The notes beneath the pieces are model-generated. The model saw nothing but the letters and a program-made list of their open reading frames with translations. It had not been told where the DNA came from and did not search any database. The translations under genes and the position numbers were made by a program. This document shows, piece by piece, positions 33,371 to 41,953 of a stretch of 64,000 bases of DNA (its first letter is position 1; every line of letters starts with the position of its first letter). This DNA is from Marinobacter sp050379415 (lineage in GTDB: Bacteria; Pseudomonadota; Gammaproteobacteria; Pseudomonadales; Oleiphilaceae). The DNA lies in contig NZ_JBNRLS010000001.1 of the NCBI RefSeq assembly GCF_050379415.1, positions 372,001 to 436,000 on the forward strand, given 5' to 3'.

Positions 33371-33973
33371 ATGACCAACGACCTGCCCTATTCCCAGGCC
33401 TGTGAGAACAACAAGGCCCCGATCCTGGAGAAGCTGCAAGGGATCTTTACAGAGCCAGGCAAGGTCCTGGAAATCGGAACACTCACCGGACAGCACGCCG
33501 TGCATTTCGCACAGGCCATGGCCCACCTGCACTGGCAACCGAGTGACCATCCAGAGGCGGCAGATCTGTGTCGTCCCCGGCTGGAGCAGGCCGCCCTGCC
33601 CAACATCCTGGCCGTGGTTGAGCTGGACGTAAGCGATGCCAACTGGCCGGTCGAATCCTTCAAATGGGCCTTCTCCGCAAATACCGCCCACATCATGTCC
33701 TGGAGTGAAGTCGAGAAGATGTTCCGTGGTATCGGTGAGCGCTTGTCTGAGGACGGTGCCTTCTGCCTGTATGGCCCTTTCAACAACCAGGGCGAATACT
33801 CGAGTGACAGCAACCGTCGTTTTGATCATCACCTGAGAACCCAGGCATCCCATATGGGCATCCGGGACCTGATCGACCTCAGTGCTCTGGCGGAATCGGC
33901 CGGGATGACGCTTGCTGAAAATCACCCCATGCCGGCCAACAACCGGCTACTGGTGTTTCGGCCCATAAATTGA
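33371..33973 (+). CDS. DUF938 methyltransferase-like protein
   Basis: This 200-residue protein has the DUF938 sequence: YSQACENNKAPILEKL at the N-terminus, then the SAM-site-like VLEIGTLTGQHAVHFAQAM. The usual family motif is GSGTGQHA; here Gly-Thr-Leu-Thr replaces it, which could weaken SAM binding. It continues with WQPSDHPEA, NTAHIMSWSEVEKMF and GPFNNQGEYSSDSN. It is probably a small-molecule methyltransferase of unknown substrate. Confidence 0.85.
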   Translation: MTNDLPYSQACENNKAPILEKLQGIFTEPGKVLEIGTLTGQHAVHFAQAMAHLHWQPSDHPEAADLCRPRLEQAALPNILAVVELDVSDANWPVESFKWAFSANTAHIMSWSEVEKMFRGIGERLSEDGAFCLYGPFNNQGEYSSDSNRRFDHHLRTQASHMGIRDLIDLSALAESAGMTLAENHPMPANNRLLVFRPIN

Positions 33974-34031
33974 ACTGGTCGCCTGCCACGGACGACCAGC
34001 TCAATGTGAAGATTGCCGTAGTGACCAGTTT

Positions 34032-34700
34032 TCAGTGCAGCGACAACAGTTTGTCTGCAACCTCAACAAGGCTATCGCCCGTGACATCGGGGGGCAGAAA
34101 GACATCGCCAGGCTTGTATTCAAGGCGCGAACACCAGCCTGAAACTGCACCGGCCCGTTTTGCACCATGGCAATCCCAGGCATGCACGGCAACCAGCGCC
34201 AGGCGCTCAATCGGCGTACCCAAACGTTTTGCGGCGAAACGGTAGATCTCCGGATGAGGCTTCCAGATACCCGCGTCCTGCGAGGTGACTACGTGGTCCA
34301 CAAACCCGGAAAGCCCCGCACCTTCGAGGAAACGGCGTGTTTTGTCAGGATTGTTCACGGTAAGGCATCCAACGGACACGCCCGCCTCAGAGAGTTTCTT
34401 CAGAGCCGGCGCGGCATCGTCGAAGGTGGGTAGCGTGGAAAACCCTTCGATCACATATTCGATATCACGTTCACTGAGTGTGTACTTCGTTTCCGTGCGG
34501 AGTGATTCCCGAGCAAGAGCTTCGAAGGGTGCCGTGTCACCGGCAAGGGTCAATGCCATGGCATCCCGTTGAAAGCGCAGGAACCAGGGCTGCAGAATGG
34601 TCGCTGGCTGGCCAACCGCTTCCATCCGGGCTGCCAGCGGATCCAGATTAATCAATGTCTCAAGGACATCAAATAAAACTACGTTCGGTCGGTCAGCCAT
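34032..34700 (-). CDS. HAD-superfamily hydrolase, 2-haloacid dehalogenase type II-like
   Basis: This 222-residue HAD protein has nucleophile Asp11 in VVLFDVLETLINL, a four-helix cap (about 20-100), motif II CLTVNN, motif III Lys in GIWKPHPEIY and motif IV VAVHAWDCHGAKRAG. The HAWD..GA signature is typical of L-2-haloacid dehalogenases. These release halide from 2-haloacids. It may also be a phosphatase of the same class. Start follows GGGAGG at 34700. Confidence 0.8.
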   Translation of the reverse strand: MADRPNVVLFDVLETLINLDPLAARMEAVGQPATILQPWFLRFQRDAMALTLAGDTAPFEALARESLRTETKYTLSERDIEYVIEGFSTLPTFDDAAPALKKLSEAGVSVGCLTVNNPDKTRRFLEGAGLSGFVDHVVTSQDAGIWKPHPEIYRFAAKRLGTPIERLALVAVHAWDCHGAKRAGAVSGWCSRLEYKPGDVFLPPDVTGDSLVEVADKLLSLH

Positions 34701-34780
34701 ATCCAGAGCCTCCCTATGCCGGTGTAGGTTCACAGGAAGTGTAGTTCAGGTTATCGCGGTATGCTGATGTGTGGACTTAT

Positions 34781-34796
34781 GGAAAACCGGGCCAGC
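34781..34796 (+). repeat. Dispersed GGAAAACCGGG repeat, divergent copy
   Basis: GGAAAACCGGGCCAGC in the gap between the HAD gene and radD. Confidence 0.5.
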
Positions 34797-34807
34797 AAAA
34801 CCCGTCC

Positions 34808-36577
34808 TTACGCCTCATTCGCCTTACGATAATTGCCCTGATAATCAAAAATCCGTTCCTGCACCTGCCAATAGTGCTTCTGCTTCCGGGCAATGACAAA
34901 GTCCGGCGCCGGCAACAAGGCCTGTATCTCCAGCACCTCATCAATCCTGCGGAACTCTTTCGGGGCCTGGCTATTCGCGAAACGACGTCCGAACAGTTTG
35001 TTAAAGACCGTGCGCTGGCCCGGCTTGCCGAAATCAAACGACTCGCTGAGTTCCTCCCCATCCTCGCCGTGATAGGTGATTTTCAGTTTGCCGTCATTAA
35101 CGCTTAACGCGATCCCCGCGCAGCGGATCACCATGGCATCCTTGAGCTTCAGCGCATCTCTTAACTGATCATCCGGGTCGATGATGGCTTTGTGGCACTG
35201 CAGGCAGTTACGGGCCGCAATATCATTCTCGATTCCGCAGTGTGGGCACTCCTTGAAACGGAAACGATAATCGCACTGTTCAGGGCGTCCTTTGTGCGCG
35301 GCAGGTTCATCCGTTTTCGCAGGCTCCAGCAGCCCCTGACACCGACGCCCGTAGTGCTCGATGACACGGCCGTCAACGTCTGTCTTGCCCCAGAAGATAT
35401 TGGCAAAACCACAGCCCGGGCAGAATACCTGCACCGGCTCGCTGTCCGGGTTCGGTTTCGGCTCCCCTACCTCCGGGTGATGCAGGTTCACACTGTTGCC
35501 CGCGTAATCAATCACCAGGCAGTCCCGTTTGCCTTCATCCAGACGAAGACCACGGCCCACGATCTGCTGATACAGGCTGACCGACTGGGTAGGACGAAGA
35601 ATGGCAATAAAGTCCACATGGGGCGCATCAAAGCCCGTGGTGAGCACAGAGACATTCACCAGATACTTCAACTGCCGCTGTTTGAAGTGTTGGATCAGAA
35701 GCGCCCGTTCATTCGAATCGGTCGCGCCGGTCACCAGGGCGGTTTCGTGCTCCGGCAGATAGCCGGTGATCTCCCGTGCATGGTCCACCGTGGCCGCAAA
35801 GATCATCACCCCGTTGCGGTCAGCGGCCAGCTCCGTCACCTGCTCAATGATGGCCCGGGTCACCCGCCGATGTTTGCTCAGCAGCTGGTTGACGTCCCTC
35901 TCGGCGTATTCGCCAAAGCGGTCCTGAGGCAGCGCAGAGAAATCGTATTGCGCCACCGCCGCGTTCACCAGCTCGGGCCGGGTGAGATACCCGCAGTTGA
36001 TCATGTAGCTCAACGGCAGTTCGTAAATGCAATGCTGAAAGGGCTTATCCTGATCGCCTCGGACAAAGCCCCGGTAGTGATAGCGATAGATCCAGCCCAT
36101 GGCCAATCGATAGGGGGTGGCGGTTAGTCCGAGCACCTTGAGGGCGTCATTCTGCTGCCGCAGCAACTCGATGATCCGTTGATACTGGCTGGTTTCCTCA
36201 CCGCTGACCCGATGGCACTCATCGATGATGACCAGCGAGTACTCATCCCGGAACTGATCCAGATTCACCGAGACGGACTGCACACTGGCAAAGGTCACCT
36301 GATGCTTGTTTTCCTTGCGCTTCAGCCCGGCGGAGAAGATGCCGCCTTCCAACCCATAACTCTGGTATTTGGCATGGTTCTGCTCCACCAGCTCTTTGAC
36401 GTGAGTCAGCACCAGAATCTTGCGCCGGGCAAGGCGGGCCAGCTCGGCAATGACCAGGCTTTTACCGGCACCGGTGGGCAGCACAATGACGGCAGACTCA
36501 TCCGATTGGCGGAAATGCCTCAGCGTGGCATCGACCGCTTCCTGCTGGTAAGGCCGCAGTGTGAAGGGAGCATTCAT
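34808..36577 (-). CDS. radD: RadD-like DEAD/DEAH-box helicase
   Basis: This 589-residue superfamily II helicase has Walker A LPTGAGKS (33-40), Walker B IIDECH, motif III GLTATPYR, and motif VI QIVGRGLRLD. A C-terminal zinc-ribbon pair follows: FCPGCGFANIFWG and then ECPHCGIENDIAARNCLQCH. Length and domain order match E. coli RadD (YejH), which promotes RecA-dependent recombination with SSB. The DECH variant and the zinc fingers are as in that family. It is monocistronic. Confidence 0.9.
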   Translation of the reverse strand: MNAPFTLRPYQQEAVDATLRHFRQSDESAVIVLPTGAGKSLVIAELARLARRKILVLTHVKELVEQNHAKYQSYGLEGGIFSAGLKRKENKHQVTFASVQSVSVNLDQFRDEYSLVIIDECHRVSGEETSQYQRIIELLRQQNDALKVLGLTATPYRLAMGWIYRYHYRGFVRGDQDKPFQHCIYELPLSYMINCGYLTRPELVNAAVAQYDFSALPQDRFGEYAERDVNQLLSKHRRVTRAIIEQVTELAADRNGVMIFAATVDHAREITGYLPEHETALVTGATDSNERALLIQHFKQRQLKYLVNVSVLTTGFDAPHVDFIAILRPTQSVSLYQQIVGRGLRLDEGKRDCLVIDYAGNSVNLHHPEVGEPKPNPDSEPVQVFCPGCGFANIFWGKTDVDGRVIEHYGRRCQGLLEPAKTDEPAAHKGRPEQCDYRFRFKECPHCGIENDIAARNCLQCHKAIIDPDDQLRDALKLKDAMVIRCAGIALSVNDGKLKITYHGEDGEELSESFDFGKPGQRTVFNKLFGRRFANSQAPKEFRRIDEVLEIQALLPAPDFVIARKQKHYWQVQERIFDYQGNYRKANEA

Positions 36578-36681
36578 TTGCGGGGCTGTATCGGTTTGAG
36601 GATAAAGGAGGGCAATACTAGCAAATGCTGTTGTCTTTCGCTGTCAGCAAAAAATCAGCCCGCCCGCTTTTCGTTTTGGGG

Positions 36682-37062
36682 TCAGTGCGTTGCTTTGCTC
36701 ACCACTTCCGGGGTTGCCGGCTCACCGGGTTCGCCGGCGAGAATACGGTCCGCATCAAGTGAGGCAATCGGTACCCGGGTATCCCTCGGAACGTCGCCGC
36801 TCAGTTGCAGTTCAAGATAACGCAGCGCACAAACCCGAAGGAAGGATGTGAAATTACCGAGATCATGGCCGGCATCAATGGATTCGTGGTAAAGCCGGGT
36901 GATCATCTGCGGCAGGTTCATACCATCCCGTTCGGCCAGCTCTGACAGTACCTGCCAGAAGGCGTTTTCCATCCGCACACTGGTCACCATGCCGTCAATA
37001 CGCAGGGAGTGGGTCCGACTGACCCAAAGCTCCGGGTCGGCGTTGATAAAGAGCTTGCACAT
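36682..37062 (-). CDS. Ribbon-helix-helix domain protein (RHH_4)
   Basis: This 126-residue protein has a beta strand HSLRIDGMVTSVRMENAFWQVL followed by the helix pair LAERDGMNLPQMITRLYHES, the RHH_4 pattern. The middle region SFLRVCALRYLELQL is helical, and the C-terminus is polar. RHH proteins bind DNA as dimers; targets are unknown. Start ATG follows GGGAGGCCGTC. It lies 60 bases downstream of the DJ-1 gene on the same strand, separated by a hairpin. Confidence 0.75.
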   Translation of the reverse strand: MCKLFINADPELWVSRTHSLRIDGMVTSVRMENAFWQVLSELAERDGMNLPQMITRLYHESIDAGHDLGNFTSFLRVCALRYLELQLSGDVPRDTRVPIASLDADRILAGEPGEPATPEVVSKATH

Positions 37063-37089
37063 GACGGCCTCCCTGGGTGTGCCTGAGAG

Positions 37090-37122
37090 CGCTGAGGGGC
37101 CGGTGGACTGGCCCCTGCAGCG
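37090..37122 (-). terminator. Long GC hairpin after the DJ-1 gene
   Basis: CGCTGAGGGGCC and GGCCCCTGCAGCG pair with one bulged base around an 8-base loop, directly after the DJ-1 stop. It lacks a T-run and may attenuate or stabilise rather than terminate. Confidence 0.5.
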
Positions 37123-37692
37123 TTACTGATCCAGCAATTGGAAGAACTGCGCCAGCCAGGCCGGATGGGCTGGCCACGCGGGCGCTGTTACCAGATTAGC
37201 ATCGGTTACAGCCTGATCAACCTCAATACCGGCGAAGGTCCCACCGGCCAGTTCCACTTCCGGTTGGCAGGCCGGATAGGCAGAGCATTTGCGACCCTCC
37301 AGAACACCCGCTGCGGCCAACAACTGAGCACCGTGGCAGATCGCCGCCACCGGCTTGTTGGTTTCGAAGAAATGGCGAACCAGATTCTGCACATCCTTGT
37401 TAAGGCGCAGGTACTCGGGGGCACGACCGCCAGGCACCACCAGTGCGTCGTACTTTGCCGGGTCCAGCCCGTCAAAATCCGCATTCAGGGCAAACCGATG
37501 GCCCGGTTTTTCCGTGTAGGTCTGGTCGCCCTCGAAGTCATGGATGGCAGTGGCCACGGTATCGCCCGCTTTTTTGTCCGGGCAAACGGCGTGAACCGTG
37601 TGACCGACAGCCTGCAGTGCCTGGAACGGCACCATGGTTTCGTAGTCCTCGGTGAAATCACCGGTAATCATCAGAATCTTCTTCCCGCTCAT
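37123..37692 (-). CDS. DJ-1/PfpI family protein
   Basis: This 189-residue protein has a class I glutamine-amidotransferase-like fold with the nucleophile elbow AICHGAQLL (Cys near 119) and the acidic partner in GDFTEDYE. It includes YDALVVPGGRAPEYLR and the closing VTAPAWPAHPAWLA. The family covers deglycases, chaperones and protease-like proteins; PfpI-like proteases usually carry a Cys-His-Glu triad and assemble as hexamers. Start ATG follows AAGGAGATAGCC. The activity is unproven. Confidence 0.87.
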   Translation of the reverse strand: MSGKKILMITGDFTEDYETMVPFQALQAVGHTVHAVCPDKKAGDTVATAIHDFEGDQTYTEKPGHRFALNADFDGLDPAKYDALVVPGGRAPEYLRLNKDVQNLVRHFFETNKPVAAICHGAQLLAAAGVLEGRKCSAYPACQPEVELAGGTFAGIEVDQAVTDANLVTAPAWPAHPAWLAQFFQLLDQ

Positions 37693-37787
37693 GGCTATCT
37701 CCTTGTGCTTGTGTTGCCAGGTCTGGAAACAGTAGCAGCGGCGATGGTGAAGCGGGTATTAAGGGACTACTACAGGAGAGAGCACCC

Positions 37788-38681
37788 TCAGGAAGCCTTT
37801 TTCATAACCGGTGCCAACCATTTGCGCTTGGCCTTCTCCACCAGATCACGCGCATCGTGATTCCAGGGGTGGAAATCGGGGCTGTAGTACTTGAAGTAGG
37901 ACGGCAACAGCTTACGGAAAACACCGGGCTTACCCCACATGTAATTGAGTCCGCCCAGCCAGGACTTTACGTTGAAGAGTTGGCCATCTTCTTTCATAAG
38001 CTGAACCAGGTGAATCCCGGCGAACAGCGGGAACATCACACTCACCGCCATCATTTCCGTCACTCGAACAAACTCGCTGCCGCCAACGGTCTTGTAAACA
38101 TCAAAAGCCACGGCCTTGTGCTCGGATTCCTCAATCGCGTGCCAGGCCCAGATGGGTGCCATGCGCGGGTCCATCTCTTCCAAGGCGTTGTATTTCAGCA
38201 GAAATTCCTCGGCTAACAGGGCGGTGAAATGTTCCACGGCCACCGTGTGGGCCAACTGACGCTCCGGGCTGAAGTGCTCGCGCATCCAGTTCATCAGGCC
38301 CTGAATCTCCCGCTCCAGGCGATCGAGATTGATACCGCGATCCTGCATATACCCGTTGAGGGCCTTGTGTTCCTTCGAGTGGTGCGCCTCCTGGCCAATA
38401 AAGCCACGCACCGCCTCTTTCAATTCGGGGTCTGTGATCTGTTTCTGGTAGTGGCGTACCGAGTCGATAAAGAAGCGTTCACCGGGCGGAAAGCTGGAAG
38501 ACAGGGCGGCCAACAGAAGCGTTTTGGCCGGATCGTTGTCCCACCAGTATTTGGGCACGTCGTCGGCCAGATCAAAATCCGGCTGCCGGACTTCGGGGAT
38601 CATACCCCTGGGTGTGGTCGTTCGAGCTGCATTACGCGCCGGAATCGGGTGAACATCGGCTTTGGTTTGCTTGGCAATCAT
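37788..38681 (-). CDS. Metal-dependent hydrolase, ferritin-like (Metal_hydrol family)
   Basis: This 297-residue protein is all-helical. It has two metal-binding motifs, QEAHHSKEH (about 108-116) and AIEESEHKAVAFDVY, that would form a diiron-type site in a four-helix bundle. A hydrophobic segment (VRVTEMMAVSVMFPLFAGIHLVQLM) could sit in the membrane. It belongs to the predicted metal-dependent hydrolase family PF10118. The start at 38681 follows GGGGGGCACC; the longer frame is rejected. Function unproven. Confidence 0.8.
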   Translation of the reverse strand: MIAKQTKADVHPIPARNAARTTTPRGMIPEVRQPDFDLADDVPKYWWDNDPAKTLLLAALSSSFPPGERFFIDSVRHYQKQITDPELKEAVRGFIGQEAHHSKEHKALNGYMQDRGINLDRLEREIQGLMNWMREHFSPERQLAHTVAVEHFTALLAEEFLLKYNALEEMDPRMAPIWAWHAIEESEHKAVAFDVYKTVGGSEFVRVTEMMAVSVMFPLFAGIHLVQLMKEDGQLFNVKSWLGGLNYMWGKPGVFRKLLPSYFKYYSPDFHPWNHDARDLVEKAKRKWLAPVMKKAS

Positions 38682-38802
38682 GGTGCCCCCCGGGAAACGT
38701 GATGTCTGTGAGATCATCATACGGGCGGGAAGTCCACTGCCGTGAGAGGACAAGGGGACAATGTACTTGTCATTAATGGCCAATTCAGCGAATTCATCCA
38801 AA

Positions 38803-38825
38803 TTAAGTAACCACTGGTCATTTAC
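38803..38825. promoter_or_regulatory. Candidate operator, distal copy
   Basis: TTAAGTAA and TCATTTAC with a 7-base spacer form an imperfect palindrome that matches the layout of the better copy 45 bases downstream. Confidence 0.45.
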
Positions 38826-38847
38826 AGACCTCGACTGCCCGCTTACA

Positions 38848-38870
38848 TTAAGTGACCATGATTCACTTAA
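38848..38870. promoter_or_regulatory. Candidate TetR operator, proximal copy
   Basis: TTAAGTGA and TCACTTAA are perfect 8-base arms with a 7-base spacer, ending 12 bases before the SDR start codon. It probably regulates the SDR/TetR pair. Confidence 0.65.
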
Positions 38871-38882
38871 ACGGAGAAAGTC

Positions 38883-39644
38883 ATGTCGTATGTGGTTATT
38901 ACCGGCGCAAGTGCCGGCATTGGCGAACGCTTCGCCCGGGCACTGGCGGCTGAAAACCAGAACCTGATTCTGGTCGCGCGACGGGAAGAGCGCTTGAATA
39001 AGCTGGCCGCCGAATTAAAGCAGCAGCATGGAATCGAGGCCGTTGTCCTGATAGCCGATCTGGCGGATGACGCGGGCGCAGACGACTTGGCCCGGCAGAT
39101 CAACGAGGGCGGCTGGGCGCTGTCTGGCCTGATCAACAACGCGGGCTTTGGCGATCGCGGTGCCTTTGCCGATCTCGCCCTCGAACGTCAGCTGGCGATG
39201 ATTCAGGTGAACATTACCTCACTGGTCTCCCTGACCTGGCAATTGCTGCCCTCACTGCGCAAGCAGCCGGGCAGCTTTGTCATCAATGTGGCGTCCACCG
39301 CGGCATTCCAGGCCGGACCGAACATGGCCATCTACTACGCTACGAAGGCCTTCGTGCTGTCCTTCTCCGAAGCATTGCATGAAGAACTCAGGGATTCAGG
39401 CGTTGCCGTGAGCACGCTGTGCCCCGGAGCCACCGATTCGGAGTTTGCACAAGAAGCCAACATGACCAACACCAAACTGTTCAAATCCGGCACTATGACG
39501 GCGGAAGCAGTTGTGAAGAAGTCTCTGGCCCAGCGCCGAAAAGCCATCGTCATTCCAGGGCTGCGCAACCTGCTGATGGTCTGGTCTGGTAAACTCTCGC
39601 CCCGAACCGTGACACGTCGGCTGGCCGGCTGGCTGCAGGCCTGA
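38883..39644 (+). CDS. Short-chain dehydrogenase/reductase
   Basis: This 253-residue Rossmann protein has the cofactor motif ITGASAGIGERFA, NNAGFGDRG, and catalytic Ser in NVASTAAFQAG with YYATK as the Tyr-Lys pair. It belongs to the DltE-like classical SDR group, NADP-linked by the Arg-rich VARREERL segment. The start follows AACGGAGAAAGTC. It lies 33 bases before the TetR gene and is probably co-transcribed with it under the palindromic operators upstream. Confidence 0.9.
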   Translation: MSYVVITGASAGIGERFARALAAENQNLILVARREERLNKLAAELKQQHGIEAVVLIADLADDAGADDLARQINEGGWALSGLINNAGFGDRGAFADLALERQLAMIQVNITSLVSLTWQLLPSLRKQPGSFVINVASTAAFQAGPNMAIYYATKAFVLSFSEALHEELRDSGVAVSTLCPGATDSEFAQEANMTNTKLFKSGTMTAEAVVKKSLAQRRKAIVIPGLRNLLMVWSGKLSPRTVTRRLAGWLQA

Positions 39645-39677
39645 TATCGGCCAACGAGCGAGTACTTTGAGGTGGTT

Positions 39678-40316
39678 TTGAAGCACAGATTATGTGGTGG
39701 TAAACAGCGCGCCCGGTCCCAGTCGGACAAGGCGCTGCGGGAACAACAGATACTCGATGCGGCGGAAAAACTGTTTCTGGAGCACCGATTCCACGGCCTG
39801 ACTCTTGCGGATGTAGCCCGTGAAACCGGGGTCACCAAGGCCGCGCTGTATCGTTATTTCCGCAGCAAGGAACTGCTGTTTATTGCCGTGTACCGTCGTG
39901 CCATGGCGGACTGGACATCAGACGTTGAAGCTGCTGGTCCGGAGGGCTTCCCTGACCGGTTCGTTGACCGCATTCTGGCCCATCCCGTGTTCTGTGGCCT
40001 GAACGCCATCCTCCACATTGCCCTCGAAACTGGTTTAAGCGAGGAGGAGGCCCGGGAATTCAAACTGTTCCTGCTCGCCCAGACCCGCCGTGTCACAGCC
40101 GTCATCGTTGCGGCGACGAATCAGGAAGAAGCCGCCAGCCTGCGATATCTGATGCAGTGCCAGCAGGCGCTGATCGGCTGCTGGCACATGTCCCATCCGC
40201 CGGAGCCCGCCCGAAAAGCCATGCAGGTGGAGCCGTTGACCGTGTTTCAGATCGATTTTTCAGAGACCCTGCGGCATCACCTCGGCATTTTGACCGAGGC
40301 GTTTATTCGGCAGTAG
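39678..40316 (+). CDS. TetR-family regulator, non-ATG start
   Basis: This protein of about 212 residues has a DNA-binding domain QQILDAAEKLFLEHRFHGLTLADVARETGVTKAALYRYFRSKELLFIAVY. The C-terminal domain is helical (about 90-212). There is no suitable ATG at the N-terminus; the TTG at 39678 follows GAGG at 5 bases. A GTG at 39672 is an alternative. It follows the SDR gene closely and probably represses both. Confidence 0.82.
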   Translation: MKHRLCGGKQRARSQSDKALREQQILDAAEKLFLEHRFHGLTLADVARETGVTKAALYRYFRSKELLFIAVYRRAMADWTSDVEAAGPEGFPDRFVDRILAHPVFCGLNAILHIALETGLSEEEAREFKLFLLAQTRRVTAVIVAATNQEEAASLRYLMQCQQALIGCWHMSHPPEPARKAMQVEPLTVFQIDFSETLRHHLGILTEAFIRQ

Positions 40317-40362
40317 CGTCGGTTCACTGCCGGGAGGACCGTAGAATAAAAAGTGCATTCAC

Positions 40363-40692
40363 CTAAGTCACGAGCCCATAAGGCCGCTCCAGAGCCGAGC
40401 GCACCTCGCCAATAGAAAACACCCTCGCGAATTCCGCGAATCGCTGCCCGCCAAACCACAGCTGGACCACAGGCAGAGAAAAAATACCGCGGGCAGCACA
40501 CACCGGGGCGGCGGCTTCCTGACAATCAATGTAGGCCGTCACCAGTTTCGGGAACTCATCACACGCGAGCTTTTCGAGTTGAGGCTTGATGGCCTGGCAG
40601 ACACCGCAGTGCGGTCCGCCAAAGAGCACAAGAACCGCAGGGTTCGATTGCAGCAGTTCCGACAAGGCTTCTTCTGAGCACACATTGATCAT
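40363..40692 (-). CDS. Thioredoxin-family protein, CGVC active site
   Basis: This 109-residue thioredoxin fold has strand NPAVLVLFGGPHCGVCQAI, with the redox pair CGVC near residue 30. TAYIDCQEAAAPVCAARGIFSLPVVQLW provides the cis-proline loop. The pair CGVC replaces the usual CGPC, which should alter the redox potential. The start at 40692 follows AGGATGTAACG. Partner unknown. Confidence 0.85.
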   Translation of the reverse strand: MINVCSEEALSELLQSNPAVLVLFGGPHCGVCQAIKPQLEKLACDEFPKLVTAYIDCQEAAAPVCAARGIFSLPVVQLWFGGQRFAEFARVFSIGEVRSALERPYGLVT

Positions 40693-40802
40693 CGTTACAT
40701 CCTGATGAGCATTACAATTGCACGGGTAAAGTCTAGAACAGAAAGCGGAACCCATAGCCGGATTAAAACACTACCTCAGTAGGTGGTTCCCGGTCGAAAA
40801 TA

Positions 40803-40833
40803 AAAAAGCCTTCCCGTTGGGGGAAGGCTTTTT
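40803..40833. terminator. Intrinsic terminator, GCCTTCCC stem
   Basis: AAAAAGCCTTCCC and GGGAAGGCTTTTT flank a short loop. On the minus strand it terminates the glycine-zipper gene 35 bases after its stop and ends in a T-run; on the plus strand it also ends in T5. Confidence 0.88.
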
Positions 40834-40867
40834 AAGCGCACAGTTCAAATGGCGGGCTTGTCGCGTC

Positions 40868-41200
40868 TCAGCAGTTGCCCTTTTTCGCCTGGCCCGGTGG
40901 GCAGAAATGGCCACCAGACTTACGGTAAGACCGGCGATCGTCATATTCATGACGACGGCGATCATGGTCGCGATAGTATTCTCTATGATCTCTGGTGGTA
41001 ATGGCTGTTCCCGTTGCCGCACCGACCGCACCGCCGAGAATAGCACCATCTCTGCCACCTACCTCGTTGCCGATAGCAGCCCCAATCGCTCCGCCAAGAC
41101 CTCCACCTAGCGCGGCGTCGGCTGTGTCATCCGCAACGGCACCCAATGAGGTGACACTCAGAGATAAAAAAACGAGCAGTGATTTCATTTTCATTGACAT
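40868..41200 (-). CDS. Glycine-zipper secreted protein
   Basis: This 110-residue protein has a signal peptide (MKMKSLLVFLSLSVTSLGAVA). The glycine zipper GGGLGGAIGAAIGNEVGGRDGAILGGAVGAATG follows, and then a charged tail of repeated Arg, His, Tyr and Asp residues with a final CPPGQAKKGNC. Such proteins insert in the outer membrane or periplasm. Three in-frame ATGs exist at the start; 41200 is a compromise choice. Function unknown. Confidence 0.72.
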   Translation of the reverse strand: MSMKMKSLLVFLSLSVTSLGAVADDTADAALGGGLGGAIGAAIGNEVGGRDGAILGGAVGAATGTAITTRDHREYYRDHDRRRHEYDDRRSYRKSGGHFCPPGQAKKGNC

Positions 41201-41443
41201 AAATCCCATTGTTCAGGTGGTCTGACCTGCCCAGTATGACGGGAAGGAAGCCATTGCCTCCATCGTCCCATCCGTTACTTGTCAGTTTTGTGAACCATTA
41301 GAGACTATCAGAAATACATGCGAAGCAACCTGTTAAATTTTAGTTATATTTCAACAGGTTACAAAATAGTAAGAGAGGCGCATTCCTTATGAATCGGACC
41401 TGAACAAGACACTCGTACTCTACCTCCGCCGACTGAAATCCTT

Positions 41444-41815
41444 TCAGTCCTGATGCGCGCGATCCAATCTTGCGCAGTGAGCGCGGAATTCGCGAATGCT
41501 GATACGGTTGTCGGCATCCGCATCCGTGACCTGGATCATCCGGAGCCCCAGTTCAAAGTCCCCGGCAGGCGGCCGCCCTTCGAGTACCGGTTGCTCCTCA
41601 CCGCATTTGAGGTTTTCACCAATCCCGCACTGACGCAGGTAAACCAGCTCACTCTGGTCAATGTGGCCATTGTCGTTGCGGTCTGCGCATTCAAACTGCG
41701 CCCTTGCTGCAGCAGGCAGCCCTTGGGCGTCGTTCGGTCCGCTGGCGCCGGTTGAGGTGCACCCAATCAGTCCCAGGGTGGTGAGTAAAGCGAGGGCACA
41801 AAAAGTGTTTTTCAT
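41444..41815 (-). CDS. EF-hand lipoprotein
   Basis: This 123-residue lipoprotein has a signal MKNTFCALALLTTLGLIGC (acylated Cys at 19). Two EF-hand loops follow: DRNDNGHIDQSE and DADADNRISIRE, each with the Asp/Asn/Gly/Ile spacing of a calcium site. Between them is a cysteine-containing linker. It likely binds calcium at the outer membrane. Start follows GGAGAGCATCG; the 23-codon extension is rejected. Confidence 0.85.
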   Translation of the reverse strand: MKNTFCALALLTTLGLIGCTSTGASGPNDAQGLPAAARAQFECADRNDNGHIDQSELVYLRQCGIGENLKCGEEQPVLEGRPPAGDFELGLRMIQVTDADADNRISIREFRAHCARLDRAHQD

Positions 41816-41953
41816 CGATGCTCTCCATAGCAACCCAATGAAGTTGTGATAACCAACTATTGTTACCGCTTTAAAGAGTGTCAAGTTGCCAGGTGTGTCG
41901 ACCGCCAGCCATCCGGAAAATCAGAGCCCGGGGGGTAATTGCCCTGCCCTGAA

